Made by a program: the position numbers and the translations under genes | Source of the DNA: Oceanicoccus sp. | GTDB taxonomy: Bacteria > Pseudomonadota > Gammaproteobacteria > Pseudomonadales > Dasaniaceae | Length of the DNA: 64,000 nt | Direction of reading: 5' to 3' | Assembly (NCBI RefSeq): GCF_029238675.1 | Contig: NZ_JAQWFR010000002.1 | Coordinates: 1-64,000, forward strand | Part shown: piece by piece, positions 7,030-16,323 of the stretch | Numbering within the stretch: position 1 is the first letter of the stretch | How the letters are laid out: each line of letters starts with the position of its first letter | Notes under the pieces: model-generated | What the model saw: the letters and a program-made list of their open reading frames with translations, nothing else | Told to the model about the DNA's origin: nothing | The model's database searches: none

Positions 7030-9915
7030 ATGATCAGCTTTATTGCTCGACTTTTTAAGCCCTTTTGCTTTGCTATTCTAGCCGCTGCGTTAATAGTATT
7101 AACGTCTTGTAGTGGGGTACTGCCCGGCGACAATACCGAGGCGGTGATTAAAAGTGAAAATGATCATCGTGACTATCGCTATATTACGCTGCCAAACCAA
7201 CTGAAAGTTCTATTGGTATCTGATCAAAAAACAGAGCGCGCTGCTGCTTCCCTGGATGTGAATGTGGGTAGTCGACAAGATCCACAAGACTATCAGGGCC
7301 TGGCTCACTTTTTAGAGCATATGCTGTTTTTGGGGACTGAAAAATACCCTGAGGCCGGCGAGTATCAAGCATTTATTAGTAGTCATGGCGGCAGCCATAA
7401 TGCTTATACGTCTTTTGAGCATACTAATTATTTCTTTGATATTGATCCCAATAGTTTTGAGCCAGCCCTGGATCGGTTTTCGCAGTTTTTTGTTGCGCCT
7501 TTATTTACTGAAGATTATGTAGAGCGCGAAAAAAATGCCGTGCATTCGGAATACACGGCCAAGATTAAAGATGAGCGCCGCAAAGGTGCCGATATTTTTA
7601 AAGCAGTAATTAACCCCGAGCATCCCTTTGCCACATTAAGTGTGGGTAATCTTGAAACACTATCCACGGCCGGAGAAAAGGCCATCAATGGTAGCTTAAG
7701 GGACCAGTTACTTGAGTTTTATGATCAACACTATTCCGCCAGTATTATGACGTTGGTGTTGGTAGGGCGCGAGTCTTTGGATGATCTTGAAGCGATGGCC
7801 AGAAGTAAATTCTCGGTGGTGCGCAATAATCAGCGGCAGATTGAGGATATCCCAGAGTCTTTAATGGCAGAGGGAAGCTTGCCTATGACGCTGGAGATAA
7901 AACCTGGGCAATCTGTCCGTATGCTATCAATAGCCTTTCCTACCCCGGAAGTGGTGCAGCACTACCAGCAAAAACCGACCAGCTTTCTGGGCAATATTTT
8001 GGGCCACGAAGGTAAAGGCAGTTTGCTGTCTTATTTAAAAGCGCAGGGTTGGGCCGAAGGTTTAGGGGCTGGCCTGGGTTTAAGTTATAGCGGCGGCGCT
8101 ACCTTTAATATTACCATCCAATTAACTGAAGCCGGTGTTGCTGCCTCTGATGATATTGTTGTGGCAGTTTTTCAGGCAATTAACCGAATAAAAGTGTCAG
8201 ATGATAAAGCCTGGTTGTTCGCCGAGCAAAAAGCGATTGCCGAGCAGCAATTTCGCTTCCAGCAAAAATCACCCGCCATTCGCTATGCCAGTGGCTTGTC
8301 GTCAGAGATGCATTATTACCCCGCCCGGGATGTGTTGCGAGCGGGTTCATTAATGACTCACTATGATGCTGAGTTGGTCGAGGATTATCTGGCTTATTTA
8401 ACCCCTCAAAATAGTATTGTGACATTAACGGCTCCTTCCGTTAAAACGGATAAGCAAAGCTATTTCTATCAGGCGGATTACACCGTTACTAAAACGTCTA
8501 CCGAGCAATTAAATGCATTGGCGGCTGCAGGTGTTAATGAGCAAATCACCTTGCCAGAAAGGAATGTATTTGTTGCTGAAGATTTGTCGATTGTTGAGCC
8601 TGCATCCAGCACGGATGTGCCCGCTTTATTAAGTGATAAGGATGGACTGCGTTTATGGTTTAAGTCCGCGGACAGGTTTGCTTCACCCCGGGGCAGTTTG
8701 CAGTTTAGTGTGCGTTCGCCGGTGGCTAATGATTCTGCTGAACATCGAGTGCAATTGCAGTTGCTGACAGCGTTGCTGGCGGACGAGCTTAATGAGATGT
8801 CTTATTCAGCCACACTGGCTGGCTTAAATTATTCCTTAAATGCCCATGTGCGTGGCTTCTCGGTAAAAATTAAAGGCTTTAGCGATAAGCAAGCGCTGTT
8901 GTTAGAGAAGATTTTAGCGACCTTATCATCCCCGGTTTTTAACCCCAAGCGCTTTGAAGATATTAAGCTTGAGCATATCCGTCGTCTTGAAAACAGGGAT
9001 AAGCAACAGCCTTACCATTTAATCACGGGTGAACTGCCCGACCTGTTGTATAAAAATAGCTGGCCCTATGAGCAGCAGTTAGCTATTTACAAAGCGGTTA
9101 CCCTGCAACAAGTAAAAGCCTACCGGGAAAGGCTATTGTCTGCGGTACAAATCGATATGCTGGTTTATGGTAACTATTTGCAGCGAGACGCCGAGCGTTA
9201 TGCTGCCAGTGTTAGTCGTACTTTGTTAGGGAAAGCCGCTTCACCGGTGGCGATAGAGGTTATTCAATTATCCGACAAGCCCTTCTCCCGCGAGGTAAAA
9301 AGCCAATATAGCGATGCGTCCCTGATGCTTTATATCCAGGCTATAGACACCGATAAAGTTAGACGAGCAGCAATGGGGGTGACAGCACAAATCCTGCGCT
9401 CTGATTTTTACACTAGCCTGCGAACTGAAAAACAGCTGGGCTATGTTGTGACCTCAGGTGCTTACCCATTGATGGATGTAGCGGGTTTATATTTTCTGGT
9501 GCAGTCACCGGTGGCCGGCCCGGAAACATTGGAGCAGGAAATTAACCAGTTTATTCAACAGCGTTTTTTATCGATAGCGGATATTAGTGAGCAGGATTTC
9601 GACCGGCAGCGCAAGGCTGTGTTATCAAAACTGTCTGAACAGCCGCAAAATCTTGCACAACAGGCGCAGCGTTATTGGGCGGATATTAGCCAGAATTATT
9701 ATCAGTTTGATTTTCGTGAGCAGTTAATTGCGGCTATGGAGTCCCTGACTTATCAACAATGGCAACAATTCTTTGCCGAGGATGTGATTGAAAATAAGCG
9801 GCGTATTACTGTTTATACCGTGGGCCAGTTTGCCGACCAGGCAACCGTTCAGGGTGAGCCGATAAAAGTGCCTGCAGATTTTAAAGCACCGCTACCGGTT
9901 TATACTTTTCAGTAA
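7030..9915 (+). CDS. Insulinase (M16) family protease, pitrilysin-like lipoprotein
   Basis: A 961-residue protein, the same size as E. coli protease III (962). The inverted zinc motif HFLEH is at residues 93-97 with the distal Glu at about 174 (HSEY). The N-terminal active and C-terminal inactive M16 halves are both present. The start at 7030 is chosen over 6964 because it follows AGGAAA and opens a lipoprotein signal (FAILAAALIVLTSC, Cys at about residue 28). Protease III is normally a soluble periplasmic enzyme; here a lipid anchor is predicted. It probably clears peptides in the periplasm. It overlaps nothing and closes the tusA-permease transcription unit. Confidence 0.9.
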   Translation: MISFIARLFKPFCFAILAAALIVLTSCSGVLPGDNTEAVIKSENDHRDYRYITLPNQLKVLLVSDQKTERAAASLDVNVGSRQDPQDYQGLAHFLEHMLFLGTEKYPEAGEYQAFISSHGGSHNAYTSFEHTNYFFDIDPNSFEPALDRFSQFFVAPLFTEDYVEREKNAVHSEYTAKIKDERRKGADIFKAVINPEHPFATLSVGNLETLSTAGEKAINGSLRDQLLEFYDQHYSASIMTLVLVGRESLDDLEAMARSKFSVVRNNQRQIEDIPESLMAEGSLPMTLEIKPGQSVRMLSIAFPTPEVVQHYQQKPTSFLGNILGHEGKGSLLSYLKAQGWAEGLGAGLGLSYSGGATFNITIQLTEAGVAASDDIVVAVFQAINRIKVSDDKAWLFAEQKAIAEQQFRFQQKSPAIRYASGLSSEMHYYPARDVLRAGSLMTHYDAELVEDYLAYLTPQNSIVTLTAPSVKTDKQSYFYQADYTVTKTSTEQLNALAAAGVNEQITLPERNVFVAEDLSIVEPASSTDVPALLSDKDGLRLWFKSADRFASPRGSLQFSVRSPVANDSAEHRVQLQLLTALLADELNEMSYSATLAGLNYSLNAHVRGFSVKIKGFSDKQALLLEKILATLSSPVFNPKRFEDIKLEHIRRLENRDKQQPYHLITGELPDLLYKNSWPYEQQLAIYKAVTLQQVKAYRERLLSAVQIDMLVYGNYLQRDAERYAASVSRTLLGKAASPVAIEVIQLSDKPFSREVKSQYSDASLMLYIQAIDTDKVRRAAMGVTAQILRSDFYTSLRTEKQLGYVVTSGAYPLMDVAGLYFLVQSPVAGPETLEQEINQFIQQRFLSIADISEQDFDRQRKAVLSKLSEQPQNLAQQAQRYWADISQNYYQFDFREQLIAAMESLTYQQWQQFFAEDVIENKRRITVYTVGQFADQATVQGEPIKVPADFKAPLPVYTFQ

Positions 9916-9981
9916 CTAGATATTTAAGCGATTCAGGCTATCTTTGTTAGTAGCTTTTTTACTATTGAGGATGCCCTGGAC

Positions 9982-11019
9982 GTGCGTCTAGTTTTAATTG
10001 TTGATGACTCAAAAACCGCCAGACTATTGCTGCGGAAAATGCTCGCTAAATATGATGTTGACGTTGCGATGGCGGAGTCTGGTGAAGAGGCGCTGGAGTA
10101 CCTGCAGGGTAATAAGCCCGATGTAATTTTTATGGATCATATGATGCCGGGTATGGATGGCTTTGCCGCAGTTAAGGCGATTAAAGCTGACCCGGATATT
10201 GCTTCTATCCCTATTGTTATGCACACCACCAAACAGGGTGATATCTATCTTGGTCAGGCCAGGGCTTTGGGGGCGGTTGATATCTTAACCAAGCCGGCGA
10301 GTGCCAGTGATTTGTCCCGTATTTTGGAGCAGGTCAATAACCGTGATACCAGGATAGAAACCGAGATTGAGCCGGTTGTTGTCCCCGATACTGTTGTCGT
10401 AACTCCACCCTTTTATGGCTCAGCTCGGCAATCGTTATTTGTATTAATTTGGGTGGTTTCCATCGTTTGGTTAATTAGCCTTTATGTCGATGAGCAGGTA
10501 GAGATTAAGCTGTTACAGCAACAACAAGCTAAAACCTTTGGTGTTATTGAGGCTTTGATGAATCGCCAGCAAACCTACGATTATGGCGAGGTGCCTATGG
10601 GGGGCAACCGCCTGGCTTTGCTGGAAACGATACTGCCTTTACTGGAACAGGCCGGTTTTCGTGGGGCGATTCGTATCGAGGGGCATGTCGGTGACTTTTG
10701 CTTGTCTCAAATATCCTTGGCGGATGGCTCTGAGGTAATGATGTTGCCGTCGCCAGAGCTGCCCTTAACCGCCTGTGATGTTATTGGAGTTTCCGGCGCT
10801 ATGGCGATGCGTCAATCGATAGCGCAAAGCTCAGGATTCGCCGCTCTGCGCAAGCAATCCCAGAGGGCAGGGGCAGCTATACGTATTGAGCTGGCCGCCT
10901 ATGGTGCGACAACCCCTCAATATAGCTATCCCGTTGACATTGAGAGCGTATCTACCGGGGATTGGAATGCGGTGGCGCTGGATAATAACCGGGTCAAATA
11001 TCTGCTGATTGCGGATTGA
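9982..11019 (+). CDS. Response regulator receiver joined to a membrane segment and novel C-terminal domain
   Basis: A 345-residue protein. Residues 1-120 are a receiver domain: acidic pair in LIVDDSKTARLLL, phospho-acceptor in DVIFMDHMMPGMDGF, and the switch Lys in ILTKPAS. A single hydrophobic segment, SLFVLIWVVSIVWLISLYV, lies near 151-169. The last ~175 residues match no output domain I know; they contain two cysteines. The GTG start at 9982 has GAGG upstream. A receiver fused to a transmembrane segment is unusual, since receivers are cytoplasmic; if the segment crosses the membrane, the C-terminal part would lie in the periplasm. No kinase gene is adjacent. Confidence 0.75.
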   Translation: MRLVLIVDDSKTARLLLRKMLAKYDVDVAMAESGEEALEYLQGNKPDVIFMDHMMPGMDGFAAVKAIKADPDIASIPIVMHTTKQGDIYLGQARALGAVDILTKPASASDLSRILEQVNNRDTRIETEIEPVVVPDTVVVTPPFYGSARQSLFVLIWVVSIVWLISLYVDEQVEIKLLQQQQAKTFGVIEALMNRQQTYDYGEVPMGGNRLALLETILPLLEQAGFRGAIRIEGHVGDFCLSQISLADGSEVMMLPSPELPLTACDVIGVSGAMAMRQSIAQSSGFAALRKQSQRAGAAIRIELAAYGATTPQYSYPVDIESVSTGDWNAVALDNNRVKYLLIAD

Positions 11020-11087
11020 ATATTCAGTATGTAGTTTTTTTACATAAAGGGTAGGCATTCTTTAGGAGGGCACAAAAGCCTCCACGC

Positions 11088-11189
11088 CGTCATTCCCGCG
11101 CAGGCGGGAATCCAGTGCTGTCAATTTCCGCTTTGCGGAAATAACAGCATGAGCATGCAGGCTGGATTCCCGCCTGCGCGGGAATGACG
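11088..11189. repeat. Palindromic interspersed repeat, long form, copy 3
   Basis: Left arm with GCAG loop and right arm with CTGC loop, matched. The central hairpin is TTTCCGC-TTT-GCGGAAA, followed by AACAGCATGAGCATGCAG, which defines orientation A. It lies upstream of aceE. Confidence 0.93.
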
Positions 11190-11239
11190 GGTTATTTGGG
11201 AGCTGTTTCGCCAAAGCTATTGAAAATTATATTTAGTCC

Positions 11240-11278
11240 TGTAAAATTTTTACATATCTGGCGCTGTAGCTGTTACAG
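11240..11278. promoter_or_regulatory. Two dyad elements upstream of aceE, possible operators
   Basis: TGTAAA-ATT-TTTACA at 11240-11254 is a perfect palindrome around a 3-bp centre. CTGTA-GCTGT-TACAG at 11264-11278 is a second with 5-bp arms; both share the TGTA/TACA ends. They lie about 90-125 bp before the aceE start. They do not match the E. coli PdhR box (AATTGGT-N3-ACCAATT). The regulator is unknown, and operator function is inference from symmetry and place. Confidence 0.4.
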
Positions 11279-11364
11279 ATGCCGTGTTTGCAGGTTTTCT
11301 GCAGGACTCACCCAAGCTTCTATACTCACCAATGAATGAAGATATATTTAACCAAGGTATTGCT

Positions 11365-14016
11365 ATGCAGGATAATGACCCAACGGAAACGGCCGAATGG
11401 CTTGAAGCATTAAACGATGTTTTAGGGCAGGAGGGCGGCCCTGAGCGGGCAACTTACCTTTTAAAGACCCTGGCTGAAAAAGTGGCTCAGTCAGGCAGCC
11501 AGGTTCCCTCGGCTATTACCACACCCTTTAGAAATACCATCAAGCCCGTTGATGAACGCCGCATGCCGGGCGATTTATTTATGGAGCGCAGAATTCGCTC
11601 GCTGATTCGTTGGAATGCCCTGGCCATGGTTATGCGGGCCAATGATAATGATGAAGGTCTGGGGGGGCATATCTCTACCTTTTCTTCTGCGGCCACACTG
11701 TACGATATTGGTTTTAACTATTTCTTTAAAGGTAATGATAATGGCCCCGGTGACCTTATTTATTATCAGGGCCACAGTGCGCCAGGTATGTATGCTCGCT
11801 CATTTCTTGAGGAGCGTCTAACAGAAGAGCAGTTAGATAATTTCCGTCGTGAAGTGGGGGGCAATGGTTTGTCCTCTTACCCCCACCCCTGGTTAATGCC
11901 TGACTATTGGCAGTTCCCAACGGTATCTATGGGCCTCGGCCCGATTCAGGCTATCTATCAAGCCCATGTTATGAAATATCAGCAGAGCCGTGAATTGGTT
12001 CAGCACAGTGATCGCAAAGTCTGGGCCTTTTTGGGAGATGGCGAGTGTGATGAGCCTGAATCTTTAGGCGCTATTGCCAAAGCCGGTCGCGAGCATTTGG
12101 ATAACCTGATTTTTGTGGTGAACTGTAATCTGCAGCGCCTTGATGGACCTGTTCGTGGTAACGGTAAAATTATCCAGGAGCTTGAAGGTGTATTTCGCGG
12201 TGCTGGCTGGAATGTGATTAAAGTGATCTGGGGGCGCCACTGGGATGCCCTGTTAGAAAAAGATAAAACCGGGCTGCTGAAAAAACGCATGAATGAAGTC
12301 TGTGATGGCGAGCTGCAAAACTATAAAGCCAACGGCGGTGCCTACACCCGTGAGCACTTCTTTGGTAAATACCCTGAGTTATTGGAGTTGGTTTCTGACT
12401 TGTCCGATGACGATATTATGTATTTAAACCGTGGCGGTCATGACCCTTACAAGGTTTACGCCGCCTACGATCAAGCCGTTAACCAAAATAACGGCCAACC
12501 CACCGTAGTGTTAGCCATGACCGTAAAAGGTTACGGTATGGGTGACTCCGGTGAAGCGCAGAATGAAACCCATTCACTGAAAAAACTTGATCTGGAAAGC
12601 CTGAAAAAATTCCGCGATCGCTTTGCGCTTCCAATCAGTGATGAAGAATTAAAAGATGTGCCTTATTACCGCCCGGCCCAGGATAGCCCGGAAATGGTTT
12701 ATATGCGCAAGCGCCGTGCAGAGCTGGGTGGGTATATTCCTTCCCGTAATCCTGATTTTAATGCCCTGGAAGTACCGCAACTGGACGATTTAAAAAGCCA
12801 GTTAAAGAGCAGTGGCAAGCGTGAAATTTCTACCACTATGTCCTTTGTAAGAACACTGTCTACGCTGACCAAAGATAAGAAGATTGGTGAGCGTGTAGTG
12901 CCTATCGTCCCCGATGAGGCCCGCACCTTTGGTATGGAAGGTATGTTCCGTCAGCTGGGTATTTATTCATCACAGGGTCAGCGTTACATGCCCCATGATG
13001 CCGACCAGATTATGTATTACAAAGAAGATGAAAAAGGCCAGATTCTGGAAGAGGGTATTAATGAGGCCGGTGCATTTTCTGCCTGGCTGGCGGCGGCCAC
13101 CTCATACAGCAACCATGGTTATCCCATGGTGCCTTTTTATGTGTTCTATTCCATGTTTGGCTTCCAGCGCATTATGGATTTGGCCTGGGCTGCTGGTGAT
13201 ACCCAGGCGCGGGGTTTCCTGATGGGTGCTACCGCAGGTCGCACTACCTTAAACGGTGAGGGTTTGCAGCACCAGGATGGTCATAGTCTACTGATGGCTA
13301 ATATGATCCCGAATTGCGTTGCCTACGATCCTACTTACGCTTATGAGCTAACCGTGATTATTCAAAACGGTTTGAAACGTATGTATGAAGACAAAGAAAA
13401 CTGCTTCTATTACATCACCATTGAAAATGAAAACTATCACCACCCTGAGATGCCTGTAGATTGTGAAGAGGGCATTATCAAAGGGATGTATTTGCTGCAA
13501 AAAGCCGAGAATAATAACATCCATACCGTTCAACTAATGGGTAGCGGTTCTATTCTTCGTGAGGTTGAAGAGGCGGCAACTATTTTGCGCAAAGATTTTG
13601 ATGTGGATGCCGATATCTGGAGTATGACCAGCATCAATGAACTGCGTCGTGATGGTATGGAGTGTGACCGCTGGAATGTGATGAACCCTGACCAGGCACC
13701 GAAAAGGTCTTACGTTGCCGATCAGTTGGAAGGGCATGAAGGCCCGGTGATTTGTGCCACAGATTATATGAAGTCCTATGGCGAACAGATTGCGCCGTTT
13801 ATTCGTCGTCAGTTCCGCGTGTTGGGTACTGATGGTTTTGGTCGCTCCGATACCCGCACAAAATTACGTTATCACTTTGAAGTAGACCGTTACTTTATTG
13901 TCCTGGCTGCCCTTAAGTCTTTGGTTGATGAAGGCAAGCTGGATGTTTCGGTGGTGGTTAAAGCGGCTCAAGACTTTGGGATCAGCGGTGATAAGCGCGA
14001 CCCCATGAACTGTTAA
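11365..14016 (+). CDS. aceE: Pyruvate dehydrogenase E1 component, homodimeric
   Basis: Decarboxylates pyruvate with thiamine diphosphate and passes the acetyl group to the lipoyl arm of E2. The thiamine/magnesium motif GDGECDEPES followed by NCNLQRLDG is clear. The start at 11365 (MQDNDPTETAEWLEAL) follows AAGG and gives 883 residues, against 887 in E. coli; the upstream in-frame codons from 11284 are leader. aceF follows after 31 bp. No pdhR or E3 (lpd) gene is adjacent, so lpd must be elsewhere. Confidence 0.97.
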   Translation: MQDNDPTETAEWLEALNDVLGQEGGPERATYLLKTLAEKVAQSGSQVPSAITTPFRNTIKPVDERRMPGDLFMERRIRSLIRWNALAMVMRANDNDEGLGGHISTFSSAATLYDIGFNYFFKGNDNGPGDLIYYQGHSAPGMYARSFLEERLTEEQLDNFRREVGGNGLSSYPHPWLMPDYWQFPTVSMGLGPIQAIYQAHVMKYQQSRELVQHSDRKVWAFLGDGECDEPESLGAIAKAGREHLDNLIFVVNCNLQRLDGPVRGNGKIIQELEGVFRGAGWNVIKVIWGRHWDALLEKDKTGLLKKRMNEVCDGELQNYKANGGAYTREHFFGKYPELLELVSDLSDDDIMYLNRGGHDPYKVYAAYDQAVNQNNGQPTVVLAMTVKGYGMGDSGEAQNETHSLKKLDLESLKKFRDRFALPISDEELKDVPYYRPAQDSPEMVYMRKRRAELGGYIPSRNPDFNALEVPQLDDLKSQLKSSGKREISTTMSFVRTLSTLTKDKKIGERVVPIVPDEARTFGMEGMFRQLGIYSSQGQRYMPHDADQIMYYKEDEKGQILEEGINEAGAFSAWLAAATSYSNHGYPMVPFYVFYSMFGFQRIMDLAWAAGDTQARGFLMGATAGRTTLNGEGLQHQDGHSLLMANMIPNCVAYDPTYAYELTVIIQNGLKRMYEDKENCFYYITIENENYHHPEMPVDCEEGIIKGMYLLQKAENNNIHTVQLMGSGSILREVEEAATILRKDFDVDADIWSMTSINELRRDGMECDRWNVMNPDQAPKRSYVADQLEGHEGPVICATDYMKSYGEQIAPFIRRQFRVLGTDGFGRSDTRTKLRYHFEVDRYFIVLAALKSLVDEGKLDVSVVVKAAQDFGISGDKRDPMNC

Positions 14017-14047
14017 TCTTTTTTAAAACTTAATTCAGGTAGTCAGT

Positions 14048-15376
14048 GTGAGTAAAGAAATTATTAAAGTGCCGGATATCGGTGGAGCAGAAGGCGTAGA
14101 GGTTGTAGAGATCTGCGTGGCTGTTGGCGATACCGTTGAGAAGGAAGAATCTTTGGTGGTACTTGAGTCAGATAAGGCTTCAATGGAAGTGCCTTCGCCT
14201 ATGGCGGGTAAAGTCATTGCTATCACTATTAGTGATGGTGATTCGTTGTCTGAAGGCGATGTGATTCTTGAATTGGAAACAGCGGCTGAAGCTGCTCCTG
14301 AGCCTGTTGCCGAAGAGCCCGTTGAGGAGACGGTTGAAGAGCCTGTTGCTGCGCCTGAGCCAGAACCTGTTACTGCTGCGGCTCCTGCTAAGGTAGAAAC
14401 TCCTAAGGCTGTTGAAGCGCCTACCCCAGTTATCGCTGAACCTGCAAAAGTTACCCCCACAGAAAAACCGTCATCCGGCGGCCATATCTATGCCGGTCCT
14501 GCTGTTCGTCGTTTGGCCCGTGAAATGGGTGTTGAGCTAGATCAGGTGAAGGGCAGTGGCCCCAAAAACAGAATTTCCAAAGATGATTTAAAGGCTTATG
14601 TAAAAACGGCACTGACAGAGAAGCCCGCATCGGGCAGTGCAGGTATTCCTGCCATCCCTGAGGTTGATTTTAGTAAGTTTGGTGAAATCACGGTTGAGCC
14701 GTTAACGAAAATTCATAAGATGACTGCCCATAATATGCAGCGCAACTGGTTGAATATTCCCCATGTTACCCAGTTTGATGATGCAGATATTACTAACCTT
14801 GAAGATTTCCGTCAGTCGCTAAAAGCGGAAGCGGAAAAGCGTGGTGTGAAGATTACACCGCTGCCGTTTTTATTGAAGGCTTGTGCGGCAGCCTTGCGTG
14901 ATAATCCCAAGTTTAATGCCTCCCTCTCTGCCGATGGTGAGAGCATGGTATATAAGCACTTTATTAATATCGGTGTGGCGGTGGATACGCCGGCCGGTTT
15001 GGTTGTGCCAGTTATTAAAGATGTGGATAGAAAATCCATTTGGGATTTGGCCGCTGAAACGGTTGAGCTGGCTACCAGGGCGAAAGACCGTCAGTTAAAA
15101 CCTGTGGAGATGCAGGGTGGTTGTTTTACCATTTCCAGCCTGGGTGGTATTGGTGGCCAGGGCTTTACGCCTATTGTTAATGCCCCTGAAGTGGCGATAC
15201 TGGGTGTTTCCAAATTGGCGACCAAGCCGGTTTGGGATGGTAATGAGTTTATGCCCAGAAAAATGCTGCCTTTATCTTTGTCTTATGATCATCGTGCTAT
15301 CAATGGCGGTGATGCTGGTCGGTTCTTTACCTATCTAACCGCAGTACTTGGCGACATCCGTCGTTTGGCTCTTTAA
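14048..15376 (+). CDS. aceF: Dihydrolipoamide acetyltransferase (PDH E2), single lipoyl domain
   Basis: The core acyltransferase of the pyruvate dehydrogenase complex, 442 residues. Residues 1-75 form one lipoyl domain (ESDKASMEVPSP, with the lipoylated Lys). Then come a Pro/Ala/Glu-rich linker (about 80-140), a peripheral-subunit binding domain (about 145-185) and the catalytic domain ending in SYDHRAINGGDAGRF, with the catalytic His. The usual DHRxxDG Asp is Asn here, a variant I believe is common in AceF of pseudomonads. E. coli AceF has three lipoyl domains, this one only one. GTG start. Confidence 0.96.
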   Translation: MSKEIIKVPDIGGAEGVEVVEICVAVGDTVEKEESLVVLESDKASMEVPSPMAGKVIAITISDGDSLSEGDVILELETAAEAAPEPVAEEPVEETVEEPVAAPEPEPVTAAAPAKVETPKAVEAPTPVIAEPAKVTPTEKPSSGGHIYAGPAVRRLAREMGVELDQVKGSGPKNRISKDDLKAYVKTALTEKPASGSAGIPAIPEVDFSKFGEITVEPLTKIHKMTAHNMQRNWLNIPHVTQFDDADITNLEDFRQSLKAEAEKRGVKITPLPFLLKACAAALRDNPKFNASLSADGESMVYKHFINIGVAVDTPAGLVVPVIKDVDRKSIWDLAAETVELATRAKDRQLKPVEMQGGCFTISSLGGIGGQGFTPIVNAPEVAILGVSKLATKPVWDGNEFMPRKMLPLSLSYDHRAINGGDAGRFFTYLTAVLGDIRRLAL

Positions 15377-15403
15377 CGCTCTCACTCCTTTTCATCAAAG
15401 CAA

Positions 15404-15506
15404 CGTCATTCCCGCGAAGGCGGGAACCCAGTACTGTAGATTTCCGCTTTAGCGGAAATAACAGCATAAGCATGCAGGCTGGATTCCCGCCTTCGCGGGA
15501 ATGACA
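15404..15506. repeat. Palindromic interspersed repeat, long form, copy 4
   Basis: Matched GAAG/CTTC arm loops, a central TTTCCGCTTTAGCGGAAA hairpin, then AACAGCATAAGCATGCAG (orientation A). It stands 28 bp after the aceF stop and could serve as its transcript end or 3' stabiliser, since no U-run terminator is visible there. Confidence 0.93.
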
Positions 15507-15605
15507 GAGAATGGGAAATGCTATTGGCAGATTGAATTCGCAATAGGCGGGCGGCTGGTATAAATTATCACTGTTCAATGATGGATGGCCTAAGGGTAAG
15601 GTGTA

Positions 15606-16178
15606 ATGATAGAGACAATAATTGATGACGTAGATTTTGGCCCTTTGGCATTATTACCCGGTACTTGGAGGGGTGAGAAGGGTATGGATATAGCCCCTGA
15701 GGAAGACGGCTCCAAAAAGGAAAATCCCTTTAGCGAAGAGATTGTCTTTGAGATTGTAGGGGATGTTACCAATGCCGGTAAACAGACGCTGGGTGTTGTG
15801 CGCTACCACCAAAAGGTTTATCACAAGAAAGATGGCCAACAGTTTCATGACCAGCTGGGTTATTGGGTTTGGGATCCTGCGGCTGGCACGGTAATGTTTA
15901 CCTTGACCATTCCCAGAGCTGTTAGTTTAGTTGCCGGTGGTGATTTCGATATAGGGTCTATGGATGATGACGCGGTATCTATTACTGTTGAATCGGAAGA
16001 GGGGGGTGACTGGGGTGTAGCCCAATCCCCTTTTATGCGGGATAACGCCAAAACCACCGGTTTTAAAATCAATCTGGAGGTGGATGGCGATAAGATGTCC
16101 TACTCTCAGACCACCTTTTTAGATATCTATGGCCGTAAATTCGACCATACCGATAACAGCACTCTAGTAAAAGTTTGA
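15606..16178 (+). CDS. Nitrobindin-like heme-binding beta-barrel protein (DUF1794/THAP4 type)
   Basis: A 190-residue soluble protein. It opens with LALLPGTWRGEKGMDI, matching the GTWxGxG opening of nitrobindin/FABP-like barrels, and alternates beta strands throughout (YWVWDPAAGTVMFTLTIPR). Known relatives bind ferric heme and react with nitric oxide or peroxynitrite. The proximal His cannot be assigned from sequence alone. It stands alone between two palindromic repeats. Confidence 0.65.
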   Translation: MIETIIDDVDFGPLALLPGTWRGEKGMDIAPEEDGSKKENPFSEEIVFEIVGDVTNAGKQTLGVVRYHQKVYHKKDGQQFHDQLGYWVWDPAAGTVMFTLTIPRAVSLVAGGDFDIGSMDDDAVSITVESEEGGDWGVAQSPFMRDNAKTTGFKINLEVDGDKMSYSQTTFLDIYGRKFDHTDNSTLVKV

Positions 16179-16184
16179 CCCCAA

Positions 16185-16243
16185 CGTCGTTCCCGCGCAG
16201 GCGGGAACCCAGCACTGTAGGTTCCCGCCTGCGCGGGAACGGC
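16185..16243. repeat. Palindromic interspersed repeat, short form, copy 5
   Basis: Both arms carry the same A-to-G/T-to-C changes: GTTCCC and GGGAAC replace ATTCCC and GGGAAT in both arms. Both loops are of the GCAG/CTGC type. The spacer is CAGCACTGTAG. It lies 6 bp after the nitrobindin-like gene. Confidence 0.92.
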
Positions 16244-16255
16244 AGCTTACTGCGA

Positions 16256-16284
16256 TTTACCTACCCCTGCACTTACTGTAAAAT
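16256..16284 (+). promoter_or_regulatory. Sigma-70 type promoter for prfB
   Basis: TTTACC, a 17-bp spacer, then TAAAAT at 16279-16284. The start of transcription would fall near 16291, about 33 bp before the prfB ATG. It matches the consensus at 4 of 6 and 5 of 6 positions. Confidence 0.5.
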
Positions 16285-16323
16285 GCCGCGCTTTCCCAAA
16301 CAAGCTAAGGCAGCCCCATAGCC

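Larger units (their letters stand above)
11020..11364. other. 345-bp region upstream of aceE
   Basis: Holds a long-form repeat (11088-11189) and, nearer to aceE, two dyads listed separately (11240-11278). The hexamer pair TATGTA/TACATA with T-rich loop just after the preceding stop could be a weak transcript end. The leader of aceE should start somewhere after the dyads. Confidence 0.5.

Noticed and set aside
14035-14460. Long Ser/Ala/Gly/Thr-rich frame on the minus strand
   Set aside because: It is antisense to the lipoyl domain and Pro/Glu/Ala linker of aceF; low-complexity codons create the open frame.
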